This document shows positions 1-9,420 of a DNA stretch of 64,000 nt, piece by piece. This stretch comes from Clostridium_AD sp050717515 (GTDB lineage Bacteria; Bacillota; Clostridia; Clostridiales; Clostridiaceae), in contig NZ_JBOITL010000030.1 of the NCBI RefSeq assembly GCF_050717515.1, forward strand, positions 56,059-120,058, written 5' to 3'. Made by a program: the position numbers and the translations under genes. The stretch's first letter is position 1, and each line of letters begins with the position of its first letter. Below the pieces are notes generated by a model. It saw only the letters and a program-made list of their open reading frames with translations. It was not told where the DNA came from and made no database searches.

Positions 1-81
1 AGAAAGATTTGTTGAAAACACTTGATAAAAAATAAACTAGAGTAACAGTAAATATATAATTGAATGATTGATATAGGGAGA

Positions 82-125
82 CCCATAGGATTAGCAGAGT
101 TTGCATTTCCTACGGGGTTTTTTTT
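82..125 (+). terminator. rho-independent terminator
   Basis: CCCATAGGA (82-90) pairs with TCCTACGGG (108-116) with one mismatch and is followed by a run of T. An open frame entering from the left edge and ending at TAA 33-35 (last residues KDLLKTLDKK) may be the gene it serves, but too little is visible to call that gene. Confidence 0.6.
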
Positions 126-130
126 ATGCG

Positions 131-281
131 GGTGATATGGCAGGAACTATGTATAGCACAGAAAATAGTGATGCAATTATATTGAAAGGTACAAGAGCTT
201 TAGCAAAATGTTTTTGCTATGAAATAGACCATTTAGAAGGTATTCTTTTTACTTGATTTAGTTACTGAATATATAAAGTAA
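131..281 (+). pseudogene. remnant of a peptide deformylase C-terminus
   Basis: Translation from 131 gives GDMAGTMYSTENSD, then LAKCFCYEIDHLEG and ILFT before a stop at 254. Skipping one base restores DLVTEYIK and a stop at 279-281. The CFCYEIDHLEG stretch matches the zinc-binding HExxH region of peptide deformylase (usually QHEIDHLxG), with the first histidine replaced by tyrosine. Only about 50 of the usual 140-190 codons remain. A missing N-terminus, a lost metal ligand and a frameshift together mark it as dead. The family call rests on one motif and its surroundings. Confidence 0.65.
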
Positions 282-364
282 GGTTATTGAACTTATGAAA
301 TTATGAACTTAATGTAAGTAATTTGTAGTTGAAATTGAGGAACAATATTATTGAAAGACGACAT

Positions 365-399
365 AAAAATACCGTATTATTCAATAATACGGTATTTTT
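365..399. terminator. perfect inverted repeat, probable bidirectional terminator
   Basis: Seventeen bases at 365-381 pair perfectly with 383-399 around a single C; the arms start with A5 and end with T5, so it could work on either strand. It follows the deformylase remnant. The first dozen bases of the arm recur near 63848, next to the IS3-type end. Confidence 0.7.
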
Positions 400-459
400 A
401 AGGGATATTCGGTTTTACTAGTTGTGGCGTTTTATAAGAAAAGAAGATAGCATTCAAAA

Positions 460-498
460 GGGCACCGCCCAGTCTGGACTCGCTACGGCTGGGTGCCC
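460..498 (-). terminator. GC-rich terminator of the 513-1613 gene
   Basis: GGGCACC and CCCAG at 460-472 pair with CTGGGTGCCC at 489-498; on the minus strand the hairpin is followed by TTTTG. It lies just past the stop codon of the minus-strand gene and is far richer in GC than its surroundings. Confidence 0.65.
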
Positions 499-512
499 TA
501 CAAAATAAAAAT

Positions 513-1613
513 TTATTTTACAAACATCCCACCAATGTAAAAATGCTTAGGGATTAAGGATGATTTTCTCTCTTTATTTATGTTTATTGATTTAAGTAAT
601 TCTAGAGTATTTAAATTATAAACATATAAGTTATGCATATCTTGACTATATAAATAATTTTTGTATTTTATAGTTTGAACTAAAGGATTTTTCATTTCAA
701 ATAATTGCTGATTACCAGTTTTAGGATCAAAAACAGTAATTTTATTTTTATTAGCAGTTAGAGGATTACAATGGGTAATATATAGTTTATTATTGTGCTC
801 AATTATTTGAAAAGGATTTGTCTCCCTAAGCTCTATATTTTGTATTTCATTAGTGATTATATTAAATTTGCTCAATGTTTTTGAGCTATCACTTCCCTTA
901 GTATCTAAATTGTTTGTAAAATAAATGTAATCCCCAATTTTATAAGAATCAAGTTGTTGAGTTCCACATTCTTTTAAAGGAATTTGCTTAATCATTTTTA
1001 ATTCTTTAGTTTCAAATACGAATAAATATGGGTTATCAATATTATTCTCATTAAGAGTCCCCCATGCATATAAAATATCGTCATAACATTTTAATCCAGA
1101 AATTATTACTCCATGTTTTTTCCATTCTTGTAAACTGCCAGTTATAGTATCACACTTGCTTATATAACCATCAAAATTAATAGTGTTAGTTGTATAAACA
1201 TCATTCTTATTTACAGTAAACATTAAAACGGCTGGCTGATTTATCTTAAAGGTTTTATATTTCCCGGTTTTTAAATCAAATTTAACAATTGTTTTTAAGT
1301 CTTTACGATTTCCAATACCAAGTGGAACAGTATAAAAATTATCATCACTTAAGTATGGAACTCTTGTTGAATCACCCATATCTCCAAATTCCAATTTTTT
1401 TTCGTATTTAAAATTAAAAGATTTATCGTAGAAAGAAATATAACCTATATTATCATTTTGAGTACTCTGAACAACTCCTATATGAATATCATCTAGGTTT
1501 TTATTTGGTATAAAATAGTCGGAGCTATTAATAAAACCTAAATTAATTAACCCCAAAACTGATAATAATAAAATTATTAATATACCAAAAAATATTTTTA
1601 AATATTTAACCAT
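513..1613 (-). CDS. membrane-anchored propeller-like protein
   Basis: Protein of 366 residues with a short basic N-terminus and one hydrophobic segment at about 7-27; there is no lipobox, so it is probably a signal anchor with the rest outside the membrane. The body is made of roughly 40-residue units of the kind VFDPKTGNQQLF, FDLKTGKYKTF and VFETKELKMI, typical of YncE-like or quinoprotein-like beta-propellers. No catalytic motif was seen. A terminator lies directly downstream. It may bind a ligand or a cell-surface partner, but the sequence does not say which. The fold assignment is by repeat pattern only. Confidence 0.75.
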   Translation of the reverse strand: MVKYLKIFFGILIILLLSVLGLINLGFINSSDYFIPNKNLDDIHIGVVQSTQNDNIGYISFYDKSFNFKYEKKLEFGDMGDSTRVPYLSDDNFYTVPLGIGNRKDLKTIVKFDLKTGKYKTFKINQPAVLMFTVNKNDVYTTNTINFDGYISKCDTITGSLQEWKKHGVIISGLKCYDDILYAWGTLNENNIDNPYLFVFETKELKMIKQIPLKECGTQQLDSYKIGDYIYFTNNLDTKGSDSSKTLSKFNIITNEIQNIELRETNPFQIIEHNNKLYITHCNPLTANKNKITVFDPKTGNQQLFEMKNPLVQTIKYKNYLYSQDMHNLYVYNLNTLELLKSININKERKSSLIPKHFYIGGMFVK

Positions 1614-1727
1614 CGAGTCACTCCACTTCTCAAGTACACAATAAAATGCACAATAAAAACTAATAATAATTTTTATGTGTACATTTTATTATATATTAAT
1701 AGATTTTTATAAATTTGAATAATTTAG

Positions 1728-2322
1728 CTAATAATTCCAGTTATTTTTGTATGTAACAACTGTTTTGTCATTAATTAATAATTCAGTAGGATGAACTGCT
1801 TGTTTAACACTTTTATTAAATACAAGCACATCGTACATATCTGTATTTAAATTAATACCATAATTAGTGTTAAACCCAGCCCAAACAACTTGTGAACAAT
1901 AGTATGAAGTTGTTGTATAAAGGTCAAAGAAATTTTTGTTGTAAGGTTTGCCTAGGTTACATTTATACCAATTAGCAACTACTTCGTCTTGATATACAGT
2001 TGAATTTGAAACAGAACCAACAGCACATGTACCCTTCGAGATATTCCAATCATTTTTACCCATGACAACACCAGATTCCACAACTTGGGAAGATGAATAT
2101 ACTATTGCAGCATGCCCAAGAGGGACTACACCATTCCATTTATCACCATATTTCGTTGAAGTCGATTTAGGATCAGTTACAACCTTTTTGTCTGTTAACA
2201 ATTTATTTATTGTATCGTAGGAAATAGGAGTTGCCTCTGCTTTTTGAATAGCTTCGTTAATTTGTTCCTGTTTAACAGACTAGATCACTAACAGTAGTCG
2301 CAAATGCTTGTCCAGTAGCCGT
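1728..2322 (-). pseudogene. papain-like amidase (YiiX/NlpC-P60 type), N-terminus frameshifted
   Basis: The 3' part (from a TTG at 2199-2201) encodes GHAAIVYSSSQVVESG and later TSYYCSQVVWAGF, the His and Cys blocks of permuted papain-like amidases of the YiiX/YaeF type, which act on cell-wall peptides or lipids. In-frame sequence continues upstream of that TTG as SVKQEQINEAIQKAEATPIS to a TAG at 2280-2282. Another frame then gives TATGQAFATTVSDLV, which looks like the end of a signal peptide, before a further stop at 2323-2325. The secretion signal is therefore separated from the enzyme by a frameshift and has no start codon. The catalytic part is intact but probably not exported. The family call is by motif. 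Confidence 0.6.
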
Positions 2323-2991
2323 TTAAAAGTAAATAATTGCTTAAAATACAATTTTTAAAAATTATACCTAATTATAACATATACAATCACTTTATGAAAT
2401 AATTTCCCAAAAGAATATTACAAATTTAGATATAAGTCTTTCTTTTGTGTTATTAAATTAATTCATATTCTTTAACTCTTCTAGGGGTGGCGGCAAGAGG
2501 GTCCATGGTAAATGTTATGAAATTAAGGATGTTTATATAGGTAAGTGAAAGATGCTCAAAACAACGCTTATAGTTTATAATTTAAATTACTAAAAGAACC
2601 CTTCATATTGATATATTCTGACAATAATAATTACTTTCATTTTCTAAGGTATAAGCCGGTTGGATTTATAAAGATGATAGCTGGTGTAAATCTAATAGAT
2701 TGCTATTAGTACTTTGAAGACTTTGTTATTGAATTAAGCCTGTGATATAATGGTAAAATAGTACATTTTACCATTGTATGGTGGAATGGGGTTAATGATT
2801 AGGTGAAGTAATAGAAATATTTTTTGAAAGAATGAGTGAATAAATTTGATAACTCTCATATTATTTTATATGCATTAATCCTCAGCAATGTCTAAAATAG
2901 GGAACAGCTGTTGCAGGGTATAGAAGAGAAAAATTTCTATAAATGAGAGCATGATGCAAGTTTATAAAATTATACTAGGGGGAAAGTATTT
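2323..2991. other. intergenic region with decayed sequence and one palindrome
   Basis: No convincing gene. AATGGTAAAAT (2749-2759) pairs perfectly with ATTTTACCATT (2765-2775) around a 5-base loop; there is no T-run, so it could be an operator or a hairpin in the leader of the broken regulator at 2992. A short open stretch near 2482-2548 (RGGGKRVHGKCYEIKDVYIGK) resembles coding sequence but was not identified. Confidence 0.4.
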
Positions 2992-3404
2992 ATGTATAAA
3001 ATTCTCGTAATTGAAGATGATTCATAACGGGTGTTGTAAAATTTACAGGATTATTTTTGGGATTGGTATTTATGCTGTCTACTGGAAGTATCATGTATAT
3101 GAAAATAATGAGTGATGCTATTGGGGATAAGAAAAAATACGAAATTTTAATGAAAATCGGAATGAATGAAAGTGAGCTTTACCACGCAGTTTCAAAACAG
3201 GTAGGTTTAAGCTATACGCTTCCTCTTCTTGTGGGCGGTGTGTACGCATTTATGGGTATTGGTGTATTACAAAACTTCCTAAATAAGTATTTTGAAATAA
3301 GTTTACTACAACCATTTTTAATTAGCCTGGGGATTTATGTGATCGTATATATAGTTTTTTACATTTTAACAACTAGAAAATTTATTAAATTGGTAACCTC
3401 TTAA
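2992..3404 (+). pseudogene. deletion scar: response-regulator start joined to BceB-type permease end
   Basis: After a ribosome site (AGGGGGAAAG), ATG at 2992 opens MYKILVIEDDS and stops at 3025-3027: this is the phosphoacceptor-domain start of an OmpR-type regulator. From 3024, in another frame, the sequence reads ITGVVKFTGLFLGLVF and continues for about 115 residues to a TAA at 3402-3404, matching the last two membrane spans of a BceB/VraG-type FtsX permease. Peptide-antibiotic detoxification loci are ordered regulator, kinase, ATPase, permease, so a single internal deletion removing nearly all of the operon explains the join. The remnant lacks an ATPase and cannot form a transporter. Both assignments are by family resemblance. 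Confidence 0.75.
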
Positions 3405-3520
3405 AAAAAATTTGGCGGGTATTTTTAGCTAGCAAGCTTCAAATTAATAACTGGAAAATATAGTATGAAATATAGGCGGATTATTTTTCTACGCTATTTT
3501 TTATAAAATCCTATTAAATC

Positions 3521-3615
3521 AAGCCACCTTTGCTTCTTACAAATTAGAAGCAAAGGTGGCTTTTTTTAATCTAGGTCTTATACTTAATTCAGCTTAGCCA
3601 TTAATTTCTTATGTA
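3521..3615 (+). repeat. dispersed hairpin-plus-tail element, copy A
   Basis: The loop-side bases AAATTAGA and the downstream tail AATCTAGGTCTTATA ... TTAATTCAGCTTA are shared with copies at 9351 and 10137, while the stem differs but still pairs. The tail extends well past what a terminator needs. The rest of the 3405-3800 gap holds no other recognisable feature. Confidence 0.6.
3523..3567 (+). terminator. strong terminator, hairpin copy A of a dispersed element
   Basis: GCCACCTTTGCTTCT (3523-3537) pairs perfectly with AGAAGCAAAGGTGGC (3546-3560), followed by seven T. It ends the permease remnant. Confidence 0.9.
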
Positions 3616-3800
3616 TACATATTTGCATCACTTCCAGCAAATAATGTTCAATATATGTTTTAAATCAGAATTCACTTGTGGGATGATTGTGTTATAGAAT
3701 TTACTGGAATTAAGCAGAGTTAATACTGCACGAATATGATCACCTAGAGGCTGTATTAGCTGTGCAGAGAGCAATTTATTAATTATAGAGAGGAAGGTAT

Positions 3801-5012
3801 ATGATGCAGTATGATTTTCAAACTGTTATTAATAGAACCAATACTGGTTCAGCAAAATGGGAGCAGATGAAGGGATGGAATCCTAATTTATCAGAGAATA
3901 TAGTTCCTTTTTCAGTTGCAGATATGGAACTTAAAAATGCTCCTGAGATAGTAGAAGGGCTAAAAAAATATATTGATTCTACTACCTTAGGTTACACTAT
4001 GCCAACGGAAGGTTATTTAGATGCTGTATGTAGCTGGATGAAGAAAAGGCATAACTGGGAAATAAATCCTGAATGGATTGTTGGTTCAGCGGGTGTAGTA
4101 AGTGCTTTTTACTTGACAATTAAAGCGTTTTCAAATCCTGGAGATGGGATTATAATTATGACTCCAGTTTATTATCCGTTCTATCATTCAATAGAAAAAA
4201 ATAATAGGAAGCTAGTTAAAAATCCACTAATAAATGATGGTTCAACTTATGTAATAGATTATGAAGAGTTGGAAAAGAAAACACAGAATCCAAACAATAA
4301 GATATTGCTATTTTGTAGCCCTCATAATCCGACTGGAAGGGTATGGAGTAGAGAGGAATTAGAGAAAATAGGAGAAATTTGTTTGAGAAATAATGTTTTA
4401 ATTATTTCTGACGAAATATATTTTGATCTTATCATGCCAGGTTATAAACATACTGTATTTGCTTCGATTTCAGAGAAACTATCAAATAATATGGTAGTAT
4501 GCACCGCGCCAAGCAAAACATTTAACTTAGCAGGTATGCAGGCTTCAAATATCATAATTCCCAATAAAGAACTTAGGGATGGGTATCTTAAAGAAGTTGA
4601 ATCCAACGGATTCTTTTACCTTAGCATTTTAGGCTACAAGGCATGCGAGATAGCATATACGGAGTGTGAAGCTTGGTTAGATGAGCTAATAAAACTAATT
4701 TATCATAACCACTTGCAACTTAAAAAATACATTGAAGAAAACATTCCGGTAATAAAGGTATATGACCTTGAAGGAACATACTTACAGTGGATGGACTTCA
4801 ACGGGCTGGGTTTGAATAAGGAGGAGCTAGAGAAACTAATGCATGAAGAAGCTATGTTATTCTTTGACGAAGGATATTTATTTGGTGAAGAAGGCAATGG
4901 TTACGAACGAATGAATATAGCATGTCCAACAAAGGTAATGATGGACGGATTGGTAAGATTAAGAGAAACTTTATCCTTAAATGTATTAAATTTAGACTTA
5001 TATGAGCCATGA
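3801..5012 (+). CDS. MalY/PatB-family PLP-dependent aminotransferase (cystathionine beta-lyase type)
   Basis: Class I/II aminotransferase fold of 403 residues, the usual length for MalY/PatB. The N-terminus (RTNTGSAKWEQM, then FSVADMELKNAPEI) is the substrate-side signature of this subgroup; SPHNPTGRVW and ISDEIYFDL hold the conserved Asn and Asp that contact the cofactor, and APSKTFNLAGMQ carries the Schiff-base lysine. Family members split C-S bonds of cystathionine or cysteine or act as aminotransferases, in the cytosol. Two tandem ATGs are present; the second (3804) is better spaced from AGGAAGG. It appears to be a single-gene unit. The exact substrate is not decided by sequence. Confidence 0.9.
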   Translation: MMQYDFQTVINRTNTGSAKWEQMKGWNPNLSENIVPFSVADMELKNAPEIVEGLKKYIDSTTLGYTMPTEGYLDAVCSWMKKRHNWEINPEWIVGSAGVVSAFYLTIKAFSNPGDGIIIMTPVYYPFYHSIEKNNRKLVKNPLINDGSTYVIDYEELEKKTQNPNNKILLFCSPHNPTGRVWSREELEKIGEICLRNNVLIISDEIYFDLIMPGYKHTVFASISEKLSNNMVVCTAPSKTFNLAGMQASNIIIPNKELRDGYLKEVESNGFFYLSILGYKACEIAYTECEAWLDELIKLIYHNHLQLKKYIEENIPVIKVYDLEGTYLQWMDFNGLGLNKEELEKLMHEEAMLFFDEGYLFGEEGNGYERMNIACPTKVMMDGLVRLRETLSLNVLNLDLYEP

Positions 5013-5191
5013 GACGGTGGATACCAGGCACGCAAAGACTTTTTAGAATTAACTGATATAATGAGAAGCTTTAATATGAAATGATTGAACTTAGTCGTAA
5101 AAAATGTTATGCTATCAAGGGTAAACTCAAAAGAATGTCTTTACTACATAAAAATCAAGTGTAAAATTGCATTTGAAAAGATAATATATTG

Positions 5192-5219
5192 AAGAGCTTA
5201 TTTTTATAGGCTCTTTTTT
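5192..5219 (+). terminator. rho-independent terminator
   Basis: AAGAGC (5192-5197) pairs with GCTCTT (5210-5215) with T continuing. It lies between the aminotransferase and the ABC-F gene and could end the first or attenuate the second, whose ribosome site starts about 10 bases later. Confidence 0.6.
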
Positions 5220-5241
5220 AGTGATAAAGAGAGGTAATAAT

Positions 5242-6981
5242 ATGATAAAAGTTGATAACTTGTCCTACTCATTTCCGCAAAAGAATCTATATAATAACAT
5301 TTCATTTACAATAGAAGATGGTCAACATTGTGCGTTTATAGGGACAAATGGCAGCGGAAAAAGTACACTGATAGATATAATTATGGATCCAGAAAAATAT
5401 ATGTTCGATGGTAAGCTCGCCATGGACCCAAATTGTAGCATCGGGTATGTAAGTCAATTTTCACAACAGGGCGAAACAAAAGAAACCACAGTTTTCGAAT
5501 ATATAGGGGAAAAATTTATTAAACTACAAAATGAAATAACATCAATCTGCAGCGAAATGGAGACATCCACCGATATTGATTCACTACTAGAAAAGTATCA
5601 ACAAACTCTAGACGCATTTGATGCAATTAATGGGGATGATTTCGAAAACAACATTAATAAAAACCTAAATCTTGCAAACTTAATCAAGTATAAAGATTTA
5701 AAGATATCTGAACTTAGTGGTGGGGAATTCAAGCTTATTCAAGTAATTAAGGAAATGCTAAATAGCCCAGACTTAATGATTATGGATGAACCTGATGTGT
5801 TTTTAGACTTTGGAAACCTTAATTCTCTTAAAGATCTAATTAATTCACACAAAGGAACAATGTTAATTATTACTCACAACAGATATATATTAAATCATTG
5901 TTTTAACAAAATTCTGCACCTTGAAAACATGGAGCTACAAGAGTTTGATGGAAGATATATTGATTATAACTTCTCATTACTTCAAACTAAAATTGAACTG
6001 CAAGAACTAGCTATTACTGATAATGAAGAACTTGAGAGAAACGAGAAGTTAATAAAAAAACTAAGATATCTGGCAACTGAGTATGATCAATCTTCTAAAG
6101 GGAAATCTCTAAATGCTAGAGTTAAAATCCAAGAAAGATTAGAAGAGCGTAGAATTAAAACGCCATTTGTAGATATTAAAGAGCCGAATATCAGTTTAGT
6201 TGCAGATAATGAAATGGTGGAAACCATTGCTTTAAAAGTTAATGATTACAGTGTTAGCTTTGATGATATGCTTCTAGAAAATGTTAACTTTGAGATTAAA
6301 GCTACTGATAAAGTAGCTCTTATCGGTCCAAATGGTACCGGTAAAACCACAATACTTGGAGAAATCTTTAAAAATAATCATGATGCTATTGAGATAAATC
6401 AGCAGGTTGAGGTGGCTTATTTATCTCAACTTCAAGGCAAAACACTAAATGAGTCTAATACCATACTTGAAGAGTTCTTCGAAGTTGGTTTTAAAACTTA
6501 TGAAGAGATTAAATCATATATTTCAAACTATGGGTTTGAAGAAGAAATCATTAATCAAAAGATAGGGTCTTTATCTGGTGGAGAAAAAAATATGCTTCAA
6601 TTGGCTAAAGTTTCTGCTAGTAAAGCAAACATGTTGCTTCTTGATGAACCAACAAGTCATTTAGACACCTATTCACAAATAGCACTGGAAAAAGCCATAG
6701 AAAACTATAAAGGTGCGATTCTAATGATTTCCCATGATTTCTATTCTATAGTAAACTGTATGGATTATGTTTTAATCATTGAAGATAAGACAATTAGAAA
6801 AATGAGTATGCGAAAGTTTAGAAAGATGATTTATGCTAGTCATTTTGATAAAGACTATTTAGAAATTGAACAAAAGAAAAAATTAGTTGAAACAAAAATA
6901 GCAGTGGCTTTAAAAAATACTGATTTTACGCTTGCAAAAATTTTATCAGAAGAGTTAGAAGAACTGATTAAGTTATTCTAA
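5242..6981 (+). CDS. ABC-F ATPase (ribosome-protection type)
   Basis: Cytosolic ABC-F protein with two nucleotide-binding domains and no membrane spans. The first domain has Walker A GTNGSGKS (about 34-41), signature LSGGEFK and Walker B MIMDEPD; the second has GPNGTGKTT, LSGGEKNM and LLLDEPTSHLD with ISHD as the switch histidine. The first domain carries ITHN at the same place. A linker of roughly 80 charged residues joins them and a short lysine/leucine-rich extension follows. ABC-F proteins bind the ribosomal E site; many relieve MLS, pleuromutilin or similar antibiotics, others regulate translation. ATG 5242 is preferred over GTG 5221 because AGAGGTAA lies 5-8 bases before it. Resistance is inference; subfamily placement needs a tree. 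Confidence 0.88.
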   Translation: MIKVDNLSYSFPQKNLYNNISFTIEDGQHCAFIGTNGSGKSTLIDIIMDPEKYMFDGKLAMDPNCSIGYVSQFSQQGETKETTVFEYIGEKFIKLQNEITSICSEMETSTDIDSLLEKYQQTLDAFDAINGDDFENNINKNLNLANLIKYKDLKISELSGGEFKLIQVIKEMLNSPDLMIMDEPDVFLDFGNLNSLKDLINSHKGTMLIITHNRYILNHCFNKILHLENMELQEFDGRYIDYNFSLLQTKIELQELAITDNEELERNEKLIKKLRYLATEYDQSSKGKSLNARVKIQERLEERRIKTPFVDIKEPNISLVADNEMVETIALKVNDYSVSFDDMLLENVNFEIKATDKVALIGPNGTGKTTILGEIFKNNHDAIEINQQVEVAYLSQLQGKTLNESNTILEEFFEVGFKTYEEIKSYISNYGFEEEIINQKIGSLSGGEKNMLQLAKVSASKANMLLLDEPTSHLDTYSQIALEKAIENYKGAILMISHDFYSIVNCMDYVLIIEDKTIRKMSMRKFRKMIYASHFDKDYLEIEQKKKLVETKIAVALKNTDFTLAKILSEELEELIKLF

Positions 6982-7368
6982 ATCCTGTAAGGTACCTGTG
7001 ACCTTGAAAAAAATGGAAATACAAGTTGAATACAAATTGTTCAGAAGCTGGGCAAAGATGGAACTGCTGAAGCAATTCGGTAGTTTTTTCGTCGTTAAAA
7101 CACAATTTTAAACAAATAGAGATGGGGGAGCTTTCACCTAAAAGCTATAAGGACTCTACTGTAGAGCAATAAAGAGCCAAGTTGAAATGCCTTTAAATTT
7201 TTATTTTAAAATGAAATTGTGTATGGTAAAATAAATATATAATTTATAAAGTGTTCTTATAGCAATACAATTTAAATGTAAATTAGATCAAGTTTATAAA
7301 ATTAAAAAAGTTAGGGTATAATTCATAATAGCTATTAAATTTAAGAAAAAGAATTGGAGAAGATAAGA
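6982..7368. other. intergenic region with a probable terminator
   Basis: AACTGCTGAA (7062-7071) pairs, with two G-T wobbles and one mismatch, with TTCGGTAGTT (7076-7085) and runs into T6, a likely terminator for the ABC-F gene. A small frame at 7013 (32 codons) overlaps it and has no ribosome site. GGACTCTACTGTAGAGC near 7150 is a short palindrome. Nothing else recognised. Confidence 0.45.
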
Positions 7369-9324
7369 ATGAAAGGTAAATGTTATTATTGCAATGAGGA
7401 ATTAACAGAAAGAACCATTAAAAGGCATGTTAAAGGCTGTAAAAATAGAAAAGAAAAGATAAAAGAAGTAATGGAGAGTTCTAAAAAAAATAAGAGTCAA
7501 TATGTTTTGTCTATAGTTCCACAGTATGGATCAAAAGAGTATTGTTTGTATATAGCTATAGATATAAATTCAACTTTAGAGAATTTGGATAGTTTTTTAA
7601 GAAATATTTGGTTAGAATGTTGTGGACACTTAAGTAGTTTCATTATAGGTGATGTAAATTATGATTCTTCAGTGGAGGTGGATTCTGAATTTTCCTTTAA
7701 TGACGAAACAATGGATTTCAAATTGAAACAGGTAATTTCTGTAGGTGATAAATTTAGATATGACTATGATTTCGGTTCTACTACTACATTAAAACTTGAA
7801 GTTATTGAGGAGTATTTAACAGGGGAAAAACATAGTGAAATAGAAATAATAGCTAGAAATGAAGAAATACAAAATTTTTGTACAAATTGTAATAAAAAGG
7901 CAGAGTATTTTGATTATGCAGAAGAAAAGTTTTTTTGCGGAGATTGCATAGATGAAGATACTGATATGGTAGACGTACCTAAATATACCAATTCACCTAG
8001 AGATGGAGTTTGTGGATATGAAGGATACAGAGATACGGAAAAACAGTACTTGCCAGGAAATAAATTTAAGTTTGTGAAAGCTAAAACAAAAGGGCAGAAG
8101 AATATAGTTCCATTTATACAGGATGATGACTTTGATACATATAATGATGAAGAGGAATTTGATTCCATTTTACATAGCGTAATGAATAATATAGATTTAG
8201 AAATTGAAAATAAAGCAAATCAAATGTTTAATAAAATAAAGAGAGGTAAGTTTACACAGGATTTAAGAGAATTATTAGAATGTAATACCAAAACGGAATT
8301 ATTAAAAACAGCATCTATGCTAAATACTATGAAGGTATCTAAGTTTAATAAAGGGCAATTAGTAGAAAGACTTTTAGATGTATATGAAGAGAAAATAACG
8401 CAGGCGCTATATTTAATTGATAGTGAAAGGTTTGAATTTTTAAAAAACATAGCTGATAACCAGGGATATATATCCTTTGAAGATCCTAATTTTACATCAA
8501 ACCCAGATTATTTTTTAGAATGCGGATTTCTATTTGTAGCTATGAGAGAAGATGGTGTATATTTAATCATGCCAAATGAAACAATAAATGCTATAAAATC
8601 CTTAGATAGTGATGAGTATAGAAAAAAACTCGCTAAAAATACAGAAATAGTAAAGCTATTCTGCGGAATGACCTATAACTATGGCGTAGTGCTTATAAAT
8701 GATTTTATAAGAATGATTAATAATTATGTTGACTATTCTTTAGATGAAACTGATTTTCACGGAATAATTGTAAGTGGTTCATACTATTATGGTGGGTATA
8801 TATTACAAGGGATTATAGGAAGTAGTATACTGGTGCCACTAGAAGATGTTGTCCATATTATTAATAGAAGAGATAAGATTTCAAGTGATAGTGATTTTTG
8901 TATTATAAAAAAGGATGAACTACTTGAATCTGCCAATGAAGAATATCTAATTGAAAATAAAATAAGCATGAGATTAAAAAGGTATTTAAAGAATGATTGG
9001 GAAATAGAAGATTCACAGATTGAAATGATTATAGTTAATTTATATTCTGATATTCAAGAAAATGAAAAAGAAGAGGTAATAGAAAATATCATAGATGCAC
9101 TTAGAGAAGCAAGTGGAAATGACCTTCAAAAATTATTAGTAGAAATAAATAGTTTTATAAATAACACTAGACTTTGGAAATTAAAAGGATATACTTTAAA
9201 CGAATTAAATTCAGAATATAATAATACGTCTACTCCAAAGATAGGAAGAAATGACGCCTGTACATGTGGAAGTGGTAAAAAATATAAAAAGTGTTGTGGA
9301 TCTAAGGTTATTCAGTTATTTTAG
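7369..9324 (+). CDS. PlpCD-fold and SEC-C zinc-motif protein
   Basis: Large multi-domain protein (651 residues). It opens with a C2HC finger (CYYCNEELTERTIKRHVKGC, about 4-23), then a pRiA4b ORF-3-like domain (LSIVPQYGSKEYCLYIAID ... FRYDYDFGSTTTLKLEV), a second cysteine cluster CTNCNKKA ... FFCGDC, a long helical central part, and ends in a classical SEC-C motif (ACTCGSGKKYKKCCG). SEC-C motifs bind zinc and mediate contacts with ribosome or nucleic-acid partners; the pRiA4b-type domain often travels with mobile elements but its role is unknown. ATG 7369 is chosen over TTG 7354 because GGAGA lies 8 bases upstream. Function beyond domain content is not known. Confidence 0.85.
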   Translation: MKGKCYYCNEELTERTIKRHVKGCKNRKEKIKEVMESSKKNKSQYVLSIVPQYGSKEYCLYIAIDINSTLENLDSFLRNIWLECCGHLSSFIIGDVNYDSSVEVDSEFSFNDETMDFKLKQVISVGDKFRYDYDFGSTTTLKLEVIEEYLTGEKHSEIEIIARNEEIQNFCTNCNKKAEYFDYAEEKFFCGDCIDEDTDMVDVPKYTNSPRDGVCGYEGYRDTEKQYLPGNKFKFVKAKTKGQKNIVPFIQDDDFDTYNDEEEFDSILHSVMNNIDLEIENKANQMFNKIKRGKFTQDLRELLECNTKTELLKTASMLNTMKVSKFNKGQLVERLLDVYEEKITQALYLIDSERFEFLKNIADNQGYISFEDPNFTSNPDYFLECGFLFVAMREDGVYLIMPNETINAIKSLDSDEYRKKLAKNTEIVKLFCGMTYNYGVVLINDFIRMINNYVDYSLDETDFHGIIVSGSYYYGGYILQGIIGSSILVPLEDVVHIINRRDKISSDSDFCIIKKDELLESANEEYLIENKISMRLKRYLKNDWEIEDSQIEMIIVNLYSDIQENEKEEVIENIIDALREASGNDLQKLLVEINSFINNTRLWKLKGYTLNELNSEYNNTSTPKIGRNDACTCGSGKKYKKCCGSKVIQLF

Positions 9325-9350
9325 CAAACTGAAATTCCCCATTACTAATA

Positions 9351-9420
9351 TTGCCTCCCCGTGATTCTAATAAATTAGATGCAGGGGAGGCTTTTCTCAA
9401 TCTAGGTCTTATATTTTACC
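9351..9420 (+). repeat. dispersed hairpin-plus-tail element, copy B (also a terminator)
   Basis: GCCTCCCC (9353-9360) pairs with GGGGAGGC (9384-9391), followed by TTTT. The loop-side TAAATTAGA and the tail AATCTAGGTCTTATA match copy A. It terminates the SEC-C gene, and its tail overlaps the last codons of the convergent lipoprotein gene. Confidence 0.65.

Noticed and set aside
4703..4897. Antisense open frames inside real genes (for example 4703-4897, 7914-8168, 23510-24001)
   Set aside because: They lie opposite well-supported genes, lack ribosome sites and have low-complexity translations typical of shadows.
7013..7110. 32-codon frame after the ABC-F gene
   Set aside because: No ribosome site and it overlaps a probable terminator hairpin.
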